15,703 nucleotides of DNA from CAMBDR01 sp046597185. GTDB lineage: Bacteria > Pseudomonadota > Gammaproteobacteria > Burkholderiales > Burkholderiaceae_D. The stretch spans positions 1 to 15,703 of the forward strand of contig JBKJLF010000735.1 in assembly GCA_046597185.1 (NCBI GenBank), read 5' to 3'. Under the pieces are notes generated by a model, which saw only the letters and a program-made list of their open reading frames with translations, had not been told where the DNA came from and ran no database searches. The position numbers were made by a program, and so were the translations under genes. This document shows positions 6,250 through 13,745 of this stretch, piece after piece (within the stretch, counting starts at the first letter, position 1; each line of letters opens with the position of its first letter).

Positions 6250-7205
6250 TCGGCATTGAATTGCCCCCCTTCCAAGGGAAAGCCCTTAATAAACTCACAC
6301 GCCGCCAAGCGTTTGGCCCCCGGTTTTTGCAATTCATGCAAGCGCATCAAGCCATTGCCACAGACCACAATCACGCCATCTTGCGCATTGGCGGCAACCA
6401 GGCTGCCAGGTGGCAGGCTGCTGCTGGTGTCAAGCAGTTCGGCGTGCCAAATTTTGATCAGGGTACCATTGAACATGGCGCAAGCCCCCGGAAACGGGTT
6501 GAACGCACGGATTTGGCGCTCCAGTACCACCGCTGGCTCGGTGAAGTCCAGCATGGCTTCGTCTTTGTGGATTTTACTGGCATAGGTGACGCCTTCTTCC
6601 GGTTGCACCACCGCTTCCAGCTTGCCATGGGCCAGTTTAAACAGGGTGGTAACAATCAGCTTGCCGCCAATTTCGGCCAGCTTGTCGTGCAGGCTGCCTG
6701 TGGTGTCGGTGGGTAATATTGGTATCCGCTCCACCGCCAGCATTGGGCCGGTATCCAGCCCCAACTCCATTTGCATGATGGTGATCCCGGTTTCGCTATC
6801 GCCGACCTGAATCGCCCGGTGAATGGGGGCCGCACCACGCCAGCGCGGCAGGAGCGAACCGTGAATATTGAGGCAGCCATGCGGCGGGATGTCGAGCACC
6901 GTTTGCGGCAAAATCAAACCATAGGCGGCCACCACCATCACGCTGTGTTCGGTGGCGCGCAAGCGGTCGTGCGCTTCGCTCGCTTCTTTGTGATACTTGC
7001 CGTTCAAGCGCAAACTGGTCGGCTGAATTAAAGGCAGGCCATGTTCCAGCGCATATTGCTTGACCGTCGAGGGGTGTAGTTGCATGCCGCGTCCGGCCGG
7101 GCGATCCGGTTGGGTTAGTACCAGCTCAATCTCAAACCCGGCTTGGTGCAGCGATTTTAGCGCAACGGCCGCAAATTCCGGTGTACCCGCAAAAATGATT
7201 TTCAT
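6246..7205 (-). CDS. fmt: methionyl-tRNA formyltransferase
   Basis: The product has 319 residues, close to the usual 310-320. It formylates the amino group of methionyl-initiator tRNA using 10-formyl-tetrahydrofolate, for translation initiation in the cytoplasm. It starts MKIIFAGTPEFAAV, the hallmark N-terminus; the SLLP motif (117-120) follows N113 and H115, and D151 in LGLDTGP completes the N/H/D catalytic set. The C-terminal part (about 210-319) is the OB-like tRNA-binding domain. The start at 7205 is chosen over an upstream in-frame ATG because AGGAG lies just before it and homologues begin MKIIFAGTP. It follows the SEC-C gene with a gap of seven bases, so the two are probably cotranscribed; def, the frequent neighbour, is not visible here. 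Confidence 0.97.
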   Translation of the reverse strand: MKIIFAGTPEFAAVALKSLHQAGFEIELVLTQPDRPAGRGMQLHPSTVKQYALEHGLPLIQPTSLRLNGKYHKEASEAHDRLRATEHSVMVVAAYGLILPQTVLDIPPHGCLNIHGSLLPRWRGAAPIHRAIQVGDSETGITIMQMELGLDTGPMLAVERIPILPTDTTGSLHDKLAEIGGKLIVTTLFKLAHGKLEAVVQPEEGVTYASKIHKDEAMLDFTEPAVVLERQIRAFNPFPGACAMFNGTLIKIWHAELLDTSSSLPPGSLVAANAQDGVIVVCGNGLMRLHELQKPGAKRLAACEFIKGFPLEGGQFNAD

Positions 7206-7212
7206 AGCGCTC

Positions 7213-9078
7213 CTAAGGACGAAATTGGGTTTCCAGCCAATCCAATGCTGCACTTGGCCATAGCCCGTTGTGGGTTTCGCAATACGCCGTTGTAAAATCG
7301 GCGTCATCGTCGGCGTCAATTTTACGCGGAAATGTCAATTCGCGCCGCGCCAATAAGGCCATCGCAATCAGCGGATACCGGTTCAGGGCATCGGCCAGCA
7401 CGGTATTGGCCAGATCAATGTGATTGAGCATGAATAAGGCCAGCGCATGATCGTAACGCATGTGGATAATATCGTTCGGATAGCGCTGCGCCAGCGTCAC
7501 GGCGGCATCATAGCGCTCACTTTCTAAATAATACGCCATCAAAATCTCGCGCCAATGCCGCTCATCTGTGCGGTGGAAAGAAAACAGGATTTTTTCCAAC
7601 CACTGAATAATCGCTGCGCGCTCGCCAGCATCAATCAAGTTGTCCAGATGTTGAATCGCCAAATGCATGGCGGGCCGATTTTCCACCATATCCCAGTTTA
7701 AATGAACCCCATTGCTGCTTGGCAGATGTTGTACCACCACATCAAATAAGCCCGCACTGCGCGCAACCAGAGGGAGATTGGTAGCCCTTGCTTGCTGCGG
7801 CGAACCATGGGCGATAATGCGCGTCAAGTCGTCCAGAATCTCAAAACTGTCCCACAAAATCTGGTATTGTTTGAGCAAAGGCATCCAGTCCGGGGCCATT
7901 TGCCAGGCTAAATCATAGGGCACGCTCTCACTGGCCGCTTGTTGTGGCAAAAACGTGTAGCGCTGATACCACTCATCCAATGCCTCTTGCAACTGTGGAG
8001 TGGGCTCAAGTTGCCCATCTTTATTATTTTGCAAGATGAAATGGTAGGCGCATTGGGGTTGGGCGGCGTTGGCAACCATACTGAGTAATTCTTTCAATGG
8101 CTGGCTGTAATCAAATGCCGATTTGGTAAATATGTGCCGGGGATTGTCCGCCATTTGATTGAGTAAGTTAATCGTTGGCTTCATCACCTCGCCATACAGT
8201 CGATGAAAGCGCAGCGCCCAAAAATGCCCACGCCGGCTGGCTTGTTCCCAGTTTTCTTGCCGTATCAGGAGCATCACTTCGAGGCGTGCCACATCCGGGT
8301 GATCGGGCGTGAGTTCTTCGGCGTGGTGCAAGGCATCCCACGCTTCGGCCAAGCGCTGTTGATTGGTTAAACTCATCGCCAGATGCAGCCAACCGACCGA
8401 GCGCATCGGCCGTGTGACATGGCGCGTGGCGGTGCGGGCGATTTTTTCTTCTTTTTCCAGCAGATTCAGGGTTTGGCAGGCATCGAGCAAGGTTTGCAAT
8501 AGCGGCCAGCGATCTTCCGGCCAATTCGGAATCGGGCGATTAAGTTCGGTGAACCAGGGTTCGAGTAATTGAATTACCTGCGTCGCACGTTGTTCGCGCA
8601 ACATGGCAAAAGCTTGATCGGCCAGAGCAGGCAATGAAATATCGGAATCGACCAATTCGATCCAGCGTGATTCGGGCAGGCTGTCGAGAAAAAATGGCAG
8701 CATATTGATGTCCGGCAACCACGCGGCAAAGCGTTTAAAGCCAGAGCAGCATTGTTTGAATTGACGCCTGGAGCCACAAAAACAAGGATCTTTGCGTTCG
8801 GGCAAAGGCAGCATTTCAAAACTGAAGTTGCGGTGCGGTAAGGGCGTGGCTTCCCAGATTTTGCGTGCCAAAGTGCGGAAAAATTGTTCCGGCGTGCCTG
8901 CGCTGGCGGGCAATTGGCTACTTAATTGTGGCATCAGGTGCTGGCCGCTGTGTAACATCCATTCAGTGAAGCGCTCAAAATCGGCGAGGGTCGTAATGAC
9001 AGTAATGCAGAGCTTGAAAAAGCTCGCGTGGTTTTCCAAAGGCAGGAGCCCCAGTCTGTTATCGAAAGTATTGCTCAT
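7213..9078 (-). CDS. SEC-C zinc-motif protein with TPR-like helices
   Basis: The product has 621 residues. A SEC-C motif lies at residues 95-111 (RKDPCFCGSRRQFKQCC) with Cys99, Cys101, Cys110 and Cys111, the zinc-binding pattern first described at the end of SecA. The rest is helical; residues about 225-290 (MSLTNQQRLAEAWDALHHAE and onward) and 500-600 (ESERYDAAVTLAQRYP, ALALFMLNHIDLANTVLADA) look like TPR-type helical pairs. It has no signal peptide. The start is supported by AAGGA seven bases before the ATG. The TAG lies just upstream of fmt and overlaps that gene's ribosome-binding region, so the two genes form an operon. A cytoplasmic scaffold or chaperone-like role is an inference; the true function is unknown. 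Confidence 0.8.
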   Translation of the reverse strand: MSNTFDNRLGLLPLENHASFFKLCITVITTLADFERFTEWMLHSGQHLMPQLSSQLPASAGTPEQFFRTLARKIWEATPLPHRNFSFEMLPLPERKDPCFCGSRRQFKQCCSGFKRFAAWLPDINMLPFFLDSLPESRWIELVDSDISLPALADQAFAMLREQRATQVIQLLEPWFTELNRPIPNWPEDRWPLLQTLLDACQTLNLLEKEEKIARTATRHVTRPMRSVGWLHLAMSLTNQQRLAEAWDALHHAEELTPDHPDVARLEVMLLIRQENWEQASRRGHFWALRFHRLYGEVMKPTINLLNQMADNPRHIFTKSAFDYSQPLKELLSMVANAAQPQCAYHFILQNNKDGQLEPTPQLQEALDEWYQRYTFLPQQAASESVPYDLAWQMAPDWMPLLKQYQILWDSFEILDDLTRIIAHGSPQQARATNLPLVARSAGLFDVVVQHLPSSNGVHLNWDMVENRPAMHLAIQHLDNLIDAGERAAIIQWLEKILFSFHRTDERHWREILMAYYLESERYDAAVTLAQRYPNDIIHMRYDHALALFMLNHIDLANTVLADALNRYPLIAMALLARRELTFPRKIDADDDADFTTAYCETHNGLWPSAALDWLETQFRP

Positions 9079-9382
9079 CTACAATCCTTCACGCGGTGGT
9101 AAGCTTACCACGATATTAAATGCCCGTTATTTGGGTTGATTTGAATAAAAAAATTAGCAAACTCAACCTGGCGCATTTCTGTCATTATAAATTTATTAGA
9201 TTCATTCTGCTTCGTAGCGCAGAAAAATACTGGGCTGCTGTGGCAGTTTTGTGCATTTGCTGCGCATTTATGACTGAAATATCCGGATTTTGGCAATGCA
9301 CCGGGTTTTTTTGTGGCAGCTCAGCGTATAGTCTTTGTAATTTCGATGATTGAATGGTTGATTTCGTTAATGGAGAAGGACG
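9079..9382. other. divergent intergenic region
   Basis: About 300 bases lie between two divergent genes. Next to the SEC-C gene is a 16-bp palindrome. On the plus side TATAGT at 9327-9332 may be a weak -10 for the SGNH gene, with no good -35. An open frame at 9120-9353 lacks a ribosome binding site and any domain and is not supported. Confidence 0.45.
9096..9111. promoter_or_regulatory. perfect 16-bp palindrome, possible operator
   Basis: GTGGTAAGCTTACCAC is perfectly symmetric. It lies 18 bases upstream of the SEC-C start, just downstream of an AT-rich minus-strand stretch (TTTAATAT) that could be its -10 box. That placement would suit a repressor site controlling the SEC-C/fmt operon, or a leader-RNA hairpin. 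Confidence 0.5.
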
Positions 9383-10216
9383 ATGGCTTACTATACCGAT
9401 GAGCGACGCTATTTTCATGAGTTGGCCGAGCATTGCGACAAAAAACGTATTTTATTTGCGGGCGATTCATGGTTTTCGATCCCTGACCTGGCAAATATCC
9501 CGATTCAATTTGAAAAGCATTGTGATTTATCGATTCTTTGTTTGGCTAACCCTGGCGATACTTTGGCAGAATTGGTACAGGGTGCGCAATTTGAGCGTCT
9601 GTGTAAAGTGATTGGTGGCGATAAAGACGGACAAAAATGGGATGCGTTGGTCTTTAGTGCGGGCGGCAATGATGTGCTTGGGCCGGATATCGCCAGTGTT
9701 CTCAAACCGCCCGCTGTAGCGGGAAGCCTGAACCCGCAAGATTACCTTGATGATGCGGCGTTAGCGAAGCATTATGCCCAAATCCGCCAGCGTTTGATGG
9801 TGTTGCGGCAAATTCGCGATGCGTCGGGTATCAATCGCCAGACACCGATTTTCATTCACTCCTACTCACGGGTAACCCCGCGTGATGCCGGACATAAAGT
9901 GATTGCCTGGAAACTGGTCGGGCCATGGATTTACCCCAAACTGATGGCGCTAGGGATTAGCAATTGCGCCTTGCAAAGCGCGCTGGTTGGGGTGTTGAAT
10001 GATTTATTCTTTGCAGAACTGCAAAGTATCGCCAATGAACCCAATGCAAACTTCCATCTGATTGATGTGCGCCACGTATTAGCGCCTGTCTCTTGTGCGA
10101 TGCGCGATGCTGAAAATGAACTGTGGGACGATGAAATTCATCCCAGTTCCAAGGGGTTTGAAATTTTGGCGTGTCAGCATTTTATTCCGGCTTTGCGGCA
10201 AATGGGCATTGTTTAA
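9383..10216 (+). CDS. SGNH/GDSL-family hydrolase
   Basis: The product has 277 residues. The SGNH blocks are visible: ILFAGDSWF with the nucleophile Ser29, a block II Gly in NPGDTL (Gly58), SAGGNDV with Asn96, and DDEIHPSSKGF with the Asp250-x-x-His253 pair. The family cleaves esters of lipids, sugars or acylated polymers; the substrate is not predictable here. There is no signal peptide, so a cytoplasmic enzyme is likely. GGAGAAGG ends three bases before the ATG and decides the start. It is the first of four closely spaced plus-strand genes; the ureohydrolase follows after 47 bases. Confidence 0.85.
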   Translation: MAYYTDERRYFHELAEHCDKKRILFAGDSWFSIPDLANIPIQFEKHCDLSILCLANPGDTLAELVQGAQFERLCKVIGGDKDGQKWDALVFSAGGNDVLGPDIASVLKPPAVAGSLNPQDYLDDAALAKHYAQIRQRLMVLRQIRDASGINRQTPIFIHSYSRVTPRDAGHKVIAWKLVGPWIYPKLMALGISNCALQSALVGVLNDLFFAELQSIANEPNANFHLIDVRHVLAPVSCAMRDAENELWDDEIHPSSKGFEILACQHFIPALRQMGIV

Positions 10217-10263
10217 GCTACAATGTCTGCCCATTCCTCACTCCATACGGCTCAGGTTGAATC

Positions 10264-11397
10264 ATGACAACACCATCGAATTTTAGTGCCAACATTAAGC
10301 AATACCTCACCCCACCCGGTGAGGGCGTGTTTACCGTGCATACCGCCAGCGAGCGGCGCAATAGTTTGCAAACCCGTTTGTACGGCGCGCAAGTGGTCGC
10401 CGACAAGCAAGTGCGCCTGCAGTGGGAGCAAAGCTTGAGCCAGGACTTGCCCACAGCCCGATGTGTGGTGTTTGGCATCGCCTCCGATTGTGGCGGCGGC
10501 ATCCAGCGCGGGGCCAACTGGGGGCCTTTGTTTTTGCGCGAAACCATGCTGACCCAACAGCCCGATCTGCCGGCCTATGATATTGGCGATGTGCGCGTGA
10601 TTCCGCACCTGTTGCACGATAAATATCTGAATCAGGAAACCATCCAAAGTTGCCGCCTCGCCTTGTATAACGATGCCAATAGCAGCTTGCCGGTGTCACC
10701 CCTCTCGATTGCCTATGATTTTGCCTGCGGCTTTCATCAAACGTATCCGGAAAAATCGATTTTTATGATCGGTGGCGACCATTCGGTCAGTTACCCGATG
10801 GTGCGCGCTTATCTGGAAGCCAAGCGCGCGCAGGGTAAAAATGTGGCTTTGGTGCATTTTGATGCGCATACCGATTTGTTGGAAAGCCGTTTGGGTATTG
10901 ACTTATGTTTTGGCACCTGGACCAGCCATATTTTTCCTTATTTGCCATCGCCCGCGCATTGCATTCAAATCGGGATACGCGCCAGCGGTAAAGATCGCGG
11001 CCATTGGGAGCAAAAGTTTTCTCATTCGCAATATTGGAGTAGTGAAGTTACCCAGCGCGGCGGGGGGGGCATTGGCGCGGAGATTGTGCAAAAATTGGAA
11101 GCGCTGGGGGTGGAAGAAATCTATGTTTCTTACGATATCGATTGTCTCGATCAAGCCTTTGCGGGCGCGACGGGCACGCCCGAGGGCGGCGGCATGACGG
11201 TACAGGAATCGCTCGATATTTTGCAAGCCTTGACTGCACGCTTTACCCTGAGCGGGGCCGATATGGTGGAAATTGCGCCCTTGGTGAAAGCCCCGAATAT
11301 TACCCAAGCCGAGCCGGAAACCACGCTCGCTTCCGCCACTGCCTTGTCGAATTTGATGATACGGGCGATGGCCAACGCTAAATCAACATCATGTTAA
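10264..11397 (+). CDS. arginase/agmatinase-family ureohydrolase
   Basis: The product has 377 residues. The dinuclear manganese site of the family is complete: GGDHS (His173), FDAHTD (Asp200, His202, Asp204) and SYDIDCLD (Asp291, Asp293), followed by the GTPEGGG loop. Such enzymes hydrolyse guanidino or formimino compounds (arginine, agmatine, guanidinobutyrate, formiminoglutamate, guanidine) with release of urea or formamide. It is longer than a standard arginase (about 300) because of an N-terminal extension of roughly 60 residues before the RCVVFGIASDCGGG strand, as in some agmatinase-like and formimidoylglutamase-like branches. The substrate cannot be settled by eye, and no hut or spe genes are near. 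The ribosome binding site is weak (CAGGTTGA). Its TAA overlaps the start of the exonuclease gene. Confidence 0.88.
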   Translation: MTTPSNFSANIKQYLTPPGEGVFTVHTASERRNSLQTRLYGAQVVADKQVRLQWEQSLSQDLPTARCVVFGIASDCGGGIQRGANWGPLFLRETMLTQQPDLPAYDIGDVRVIPHLLHDKYLNQETIQSCRLALYNDANSSLPVSPLSIAYDFACGFHQTYPEKSIFMIGGDHSVSYPMVRAYLEAKRAQGKNVALVHFDAHTDLLESRLGIDLCFGTWTSHIFPYLPSPAHCIQIGIRASGKDRGHWEQKFSHSQYWSSEVTQRGGGGIGAEIVQKLEALGVEEIYVSYDIDCLDQAFAGATGTPEGGGMTVQESLDILQALTARFTLSGADMVEIAPLVKAPNITQAEPETTLASATALSNLMIRAMANAKSTSC

Positions 11398-12038
11398 AAA
11401 CTATGTCTTATTTTACCCAGCCGCTGGTCGTGATCGACTTTGAAACCACCGGCATGAGCCCGAATATGGGCGACCGCGTAACCGAAGTGGCAGCCTTGCG
11501 CATTGTTGAGGGGCGGGTGGCGGCGCGTTATGTATCGCTGATCAATTGCGGGGTGCGGGTGCCGCCGTTTATTACCGAGCTAACCGGTATTACGCAAGCC
11601 ATGGTCAACCGTGCGCCTGGGGTGGCGCAGGTGATGCCGGAATTGGTCGAGTTTATTGGTAACGATGCGCTGGTGGCACACAATGCCAGTTTCGATGAAA
11701 AATTCCTGGTCGCCGAGAGTGTGCGTCACGGTTTGCAAAATCAGCATCAAGCTTTGCTCTGTTCGGTGAAACTGGCGCGCCGTTTGTTTCGTGGGCTGGA
11801 TAGTTATAGCCTGGGCCGGGTTTCAAAATCGCTGGGGATACGCTTTAACGGTAGCGCGCACCGGGCCGAGGCCGATGCCGAAGTGACGGCGCAATTGATG
11901 TTGCATATGGGGCGGCATTTGCATGAAGAATTTGGCTTGAGTCAGATTGATGCGGGTTTGTTGCTGGCCTTGAATAAGGTGAGTGCAGCCAAGGCGGATG
12001 TATTTTTGCGTAAATACGCGAGCTTACATACGGGTTAA
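11391..12038 (+). CDS. DEDDh 3'-5' exonuclease, DnaQ/epsilon-like
   Basis: The product has 215 residues. All three exonuclease motifs are present: Exo I VIDFETTG (Asp16, Glu18), Exo II HNASFDEKF (Asp102) and Exo III HRAEADA (His157, Asp162). This is the DnaQ/RNase T-type fold, which removes nucleotides from 3' ends with two metal ions. The start ATG overlaps the ureohydrolase stop (ATGTTAA); a second ATG at 11403 would drop only four residues and fits the family N-terminus as well. It is shorter than DNA polymerase III epsilon (about 240) and lacks an obvious polymerase-binding tail, so an accessory repair or RNA-processing nuclease is more likely than the replicative proofreader. Confidence 0.88.
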   Translation: MLKTMSYFTQPLVVIDFETTGMSPNMGDRVTEVAALRIVEGRVAARYVSLINCGVRVPPFITELTGITQAMVNRAPGVAQVMPELVEFIGNDALVAHNASFDEKFLVAESVRHGLQNQHQALLCSVKLARRLFRGLDSYSLGRVSKSLGIRFNGSAHRAEADAEVTAQLMLHMGRHLHEEFGLSQIDAGLLLALNKVSAAKADVFLRKYASLHTG

Positions 12039-12074
12039 AATTGGGAAAAAAGCTGTGGCTGGAATGGAGGGAAT

Positions 12075-13010
12075 ATGAGCGAAGCGAATGAAGTAAGGAA
12101 TGAAGTAAGGAATGAAGTAAGTGAAGTGGACGAAGAATTGGTGGCCTCTACCGAGTCTGTTGAGGCTGTTGAGTCTGTTGAGGATGCTGAGGATGAAGAA
12201 GGTGCTGATCCCTTAGCCCCCATCTTCGTGTTGTTGTTTGATAAGTTGCCTGAATTATCGGTGCCATTATTGGAGCGGGGTTTGGCCAAATTTGGCAAAC
12301 CCAAAGAGCCGCTGGTGGTGACTGATCTGGTGACCGATGGCGAGACACCGCATGCCACGGTGCAATTTGACGGGCATTATTTGCTGCTGATTGCCTATGA
12401 CGAACCGGCGGACGAGGAAAACACCAAAAACCCCATCAATTGTTCCAACTGGACTAAAGACGATAAAAAGCCCTTGCGTAATCACCGGGCGCATATGCTG
12501 TGTATGTACCTGGTGGGTAGCGATGATCCGACCGAGAAAATTATTGCCTGCATGCGTTTGGCGGGGGCGTTTCTGGATTCTGGTTTGCTCGGTTATGTTG
12601 ATCCGGCGGGGTGGAACTGCATGCCTGCGCCGCGCTTGCGTGACGCTTTGAGCGTCAAGGCGCGCAAGCAGTTTCGCGAGGCGGTGCCGTTGGGGGTGTT
12701 CACTGGCTTTGTCAAGATTTTTACCAGTGAAACCGAGATCTGGTTTTGCACCAAGGGGTATTTTCGCTGGGGTATTTCGGATCTGGCGTTTTATGGCACG
12801 ATTGATCAGGCGCAAGAAGTGTTTAATATGTTTGAGGCGCTGTTCTTTTATTCGCTCACCTCGGACAAAAACATCATCGCGGGCAATACCGCCGAGTTGG
12901 GCGGCGGCGTGTTGCTCTCGTTTGAAGAATTGTATGAATACGAAGAGGTGTTACAGGCACCGCTGGGCACGCTGGTGATCAAAAAAATCAACCGTGACAA
13001 ACTGCATTGA
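12075..13010 (+). CDS. DUF4261-like protein with acidic repeat N-terminus
   Basis: The product has 311 residues. GGAGGG five bases before the ATG fixes the start. Residues 1-45 are acidic and low in complexity (NEVRNEVRNEVS, then ESVEAVESVEDAEDEE). The remainder is globular: FVLLFDKLPE near 51-60, HRAHMLCMYLVG near 137-148, GFVKIFTSETEIWFCTKG at 211-228, FRWGISDLAFYG at 230-241, and a C-terminal SFEELYEYEEV with a short basic end. The order HxAH, GxVK, WxxTKG, FGxxDL, GxT resembles DUF4261 proteins, whose function is unknown. It follows the exonuclease gene after 36 bases and ends the four-gene run. The family assignment is from memory of the pattern. Confidence 0.6.
   Translation: MSEANEVRNEVRNEVSEVDEELVASTESVEAVESVEDAEDEEGADPLAPIFVLLFDKLPELSVPLLERGLAKFGKPKEPLVVTDLVTDGETPHATVQFDGHYLLLIAYDEPADEENTKNPINCSNWTKDDKKPLRNHRAHMLCMYLVGSDDPTEKIIACMRLAGAFLDSGLLGYVDPAGWNCMPAPRLRDALSVKARKQFREAVPLGVFTGFVKIFTSETEIWFCTKGYFRWGISDLAFYGTIDQAQEVFNMFEALFFYSLTSDKNIIAGNTAELGGGVLLSFEELYEYEEVLQAPLGTLVIKKINRDKLH
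12086..12121 (+). repeat. three perfect 12-bp tandem repeats in coding DNA
   Basis: GAATGAAGTAAG occurs three times end to end and encodes NEVR-NEVR-NEVS. The unit is a multiple of three, so changes in copy number would keep the frame. Further short repeats of GTCTGTTGAG follow at about 12156-12180. Confidence 0.9.
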
Positions 13011-13037
13011 GCGATGCGCATGGGTGCTGCGTAGTGA

Positions 13038-13067
13038 TGCCGTAGCGATGCCTGTTGCGCTACGGCA
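13038..13067. terminator. hairpin between convergent genes
   Basis: TGCCGTAGCG and CGCTACGGCA form a perfect 10-bp stem around a 10-base loop, in the 65 bases between the DUF4261-like gene and the convergent exported-protein gene. No strong T-run follows on either side, so it is a likely bidirectional terminator of weak intrinsic form. Confidence 0.65.
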
Positions 13068-13075
13068 GCCAGGGC

Positions 13076-13606
13076 TTATTTGCTGAGTCTGGGTGCGAAC
13101 ACGTTTTTGTACTGGTAGGTGGTTTTGGTATTGAGTGACGATTGCGCATAGGGCAAGCCGTCTTTTTTGCCAATGTACAAGAGCGCATCCAGGGCTGCGC
13201 CACCTTCGGCTTGCAGATGCATGCTGATGACGGTGGTATCGATCTCGCCGACTTTTTCTTCGCCTTCTGGCTTGCAGTTGGAAATTTGTACCGCGCCGCT
13301 ACGCAGTTGGGCGACAAATTTACGTTCCTGTTCATCCAGATTGGTAGCCAGTTTGGCCCATTTGCCATCGCGATTGGCGTAAAACACATTGATTACCTTG
13401 ATCGTTTCAATTTTGGTTTCGCTGCGCAAAACGGTTTCGGTTTTCCAGCGCGGCTGGCTGATGCGCGCTTCGCTGGCTTTCAGGATGGGTTCGCAGGCGG
13501 GGTCGAGTGTGGGCGTGGGGGCGGACACAGGTGCCGGGCCTTGTGCGTGGGCGAGGGCGGGCAGGAGGGCGCTGCAGGCGAGGGTGAGGCGGATCAGGTG
13601 GTTCAT
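13076..13606 (-). CDS. small exported protein of unknown function
   Basis: The product has 176 residues. A clear Sec signal peptide (MNHLIRLTLACSALLPALAHA) should be cut after AHA, leaving a periplasmic protein of about 155 residues that starts with a Pro/Ala-rich linker. Cys38 and Cys111 are the only cysteines of the mature part and could pair. The body has alternating charged and hydrophobic residues (KTETVLRSETKIETIKVINV), suggesting beta structure. No family is recognised. The start is the only Met near the N-terminus, yet the leader (CACCACCCAACCACCACC) has no Shine-Dalgarno sequence, which is odd. An extended -10 lies about 31 bases upstream. Confidence 0.8.
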   Translation of the reverse strand: MNHLIRLTLACSALLPALAHAQGPAPVSAPTPTLDPACEPILKASEARISQPRWKTETVLRSETKIETIKVINVFYANRDGKWAKLATNLDEQERKFVAQLRSGAVQISNCKPEGEEKVGEIDTTVISMHLQAEGGAALDALLYIGKKDGLPYAQSSLNTKTTYQYKNVFAPRLSK

Positions 13607-13636
13607 GGTGGTGGTTGGGTGGTGGGAAGTGTGGGG

Positions 13637-13645
13637 ATGATAGCA
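13637..13645 (-). promoter_or_regulatory. extended -10 for the exported-protein gene
   Basis: On the minus strand TGCTATCAT is an extended -10 box, placing the start of transcription about 20-25 bases before the ATG at 13606. No convincing -35 is seen. The divergent strand has a similar TGCTAGTAT at 13673-13681 facing the TPR-like gene. Confidence 0.4.
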
Positions 13646-13700
13646 AAGAATGAGATTAATTGCCTTGTTTTATGCTAGTATCGCTCAATAACAGCCCTTT

Positions 13701-13745
13701 ATGCCGATGAATTTGAAGCCAATGCAGATTTTGAACCTACTATGA
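13701..13745 (+). CDS. possible leader peptide of 14 residues
   Basis: ATG at 13701 opens a frame encoding MPMNLKPMQILNLL, whose TGA (13743-13745) overlaps the ATG of the TPR-like gene as ATGA. No ribosome binding site is evident. It could couple translation of the next gene, which itself lacks a good site. Chance is a fair alternative, because the frame of the TPR-like gene also remains open upstream of its ATG. Confidence 0.25.
   Translation: MPMNLKPMQILNLL

Noticed and set aside
6261..7263. Several plus-strand frames
   Set aside because: They are antisense to fmt, whose motifs are unmistakable.
7206..7319. Longer fmt with a 38-residue N-terminal extension
   Set aside because: The extension lies inside the SEC-C gene; the family starts at MKIIFAGTP and has its own AGGAG.
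9120..9353. Plus-strand frame of 77 codons in the divergent intergenic region
   Set aside because: It has no ribosome binding site, an odd Cys/Phe-rich composition and no domain.
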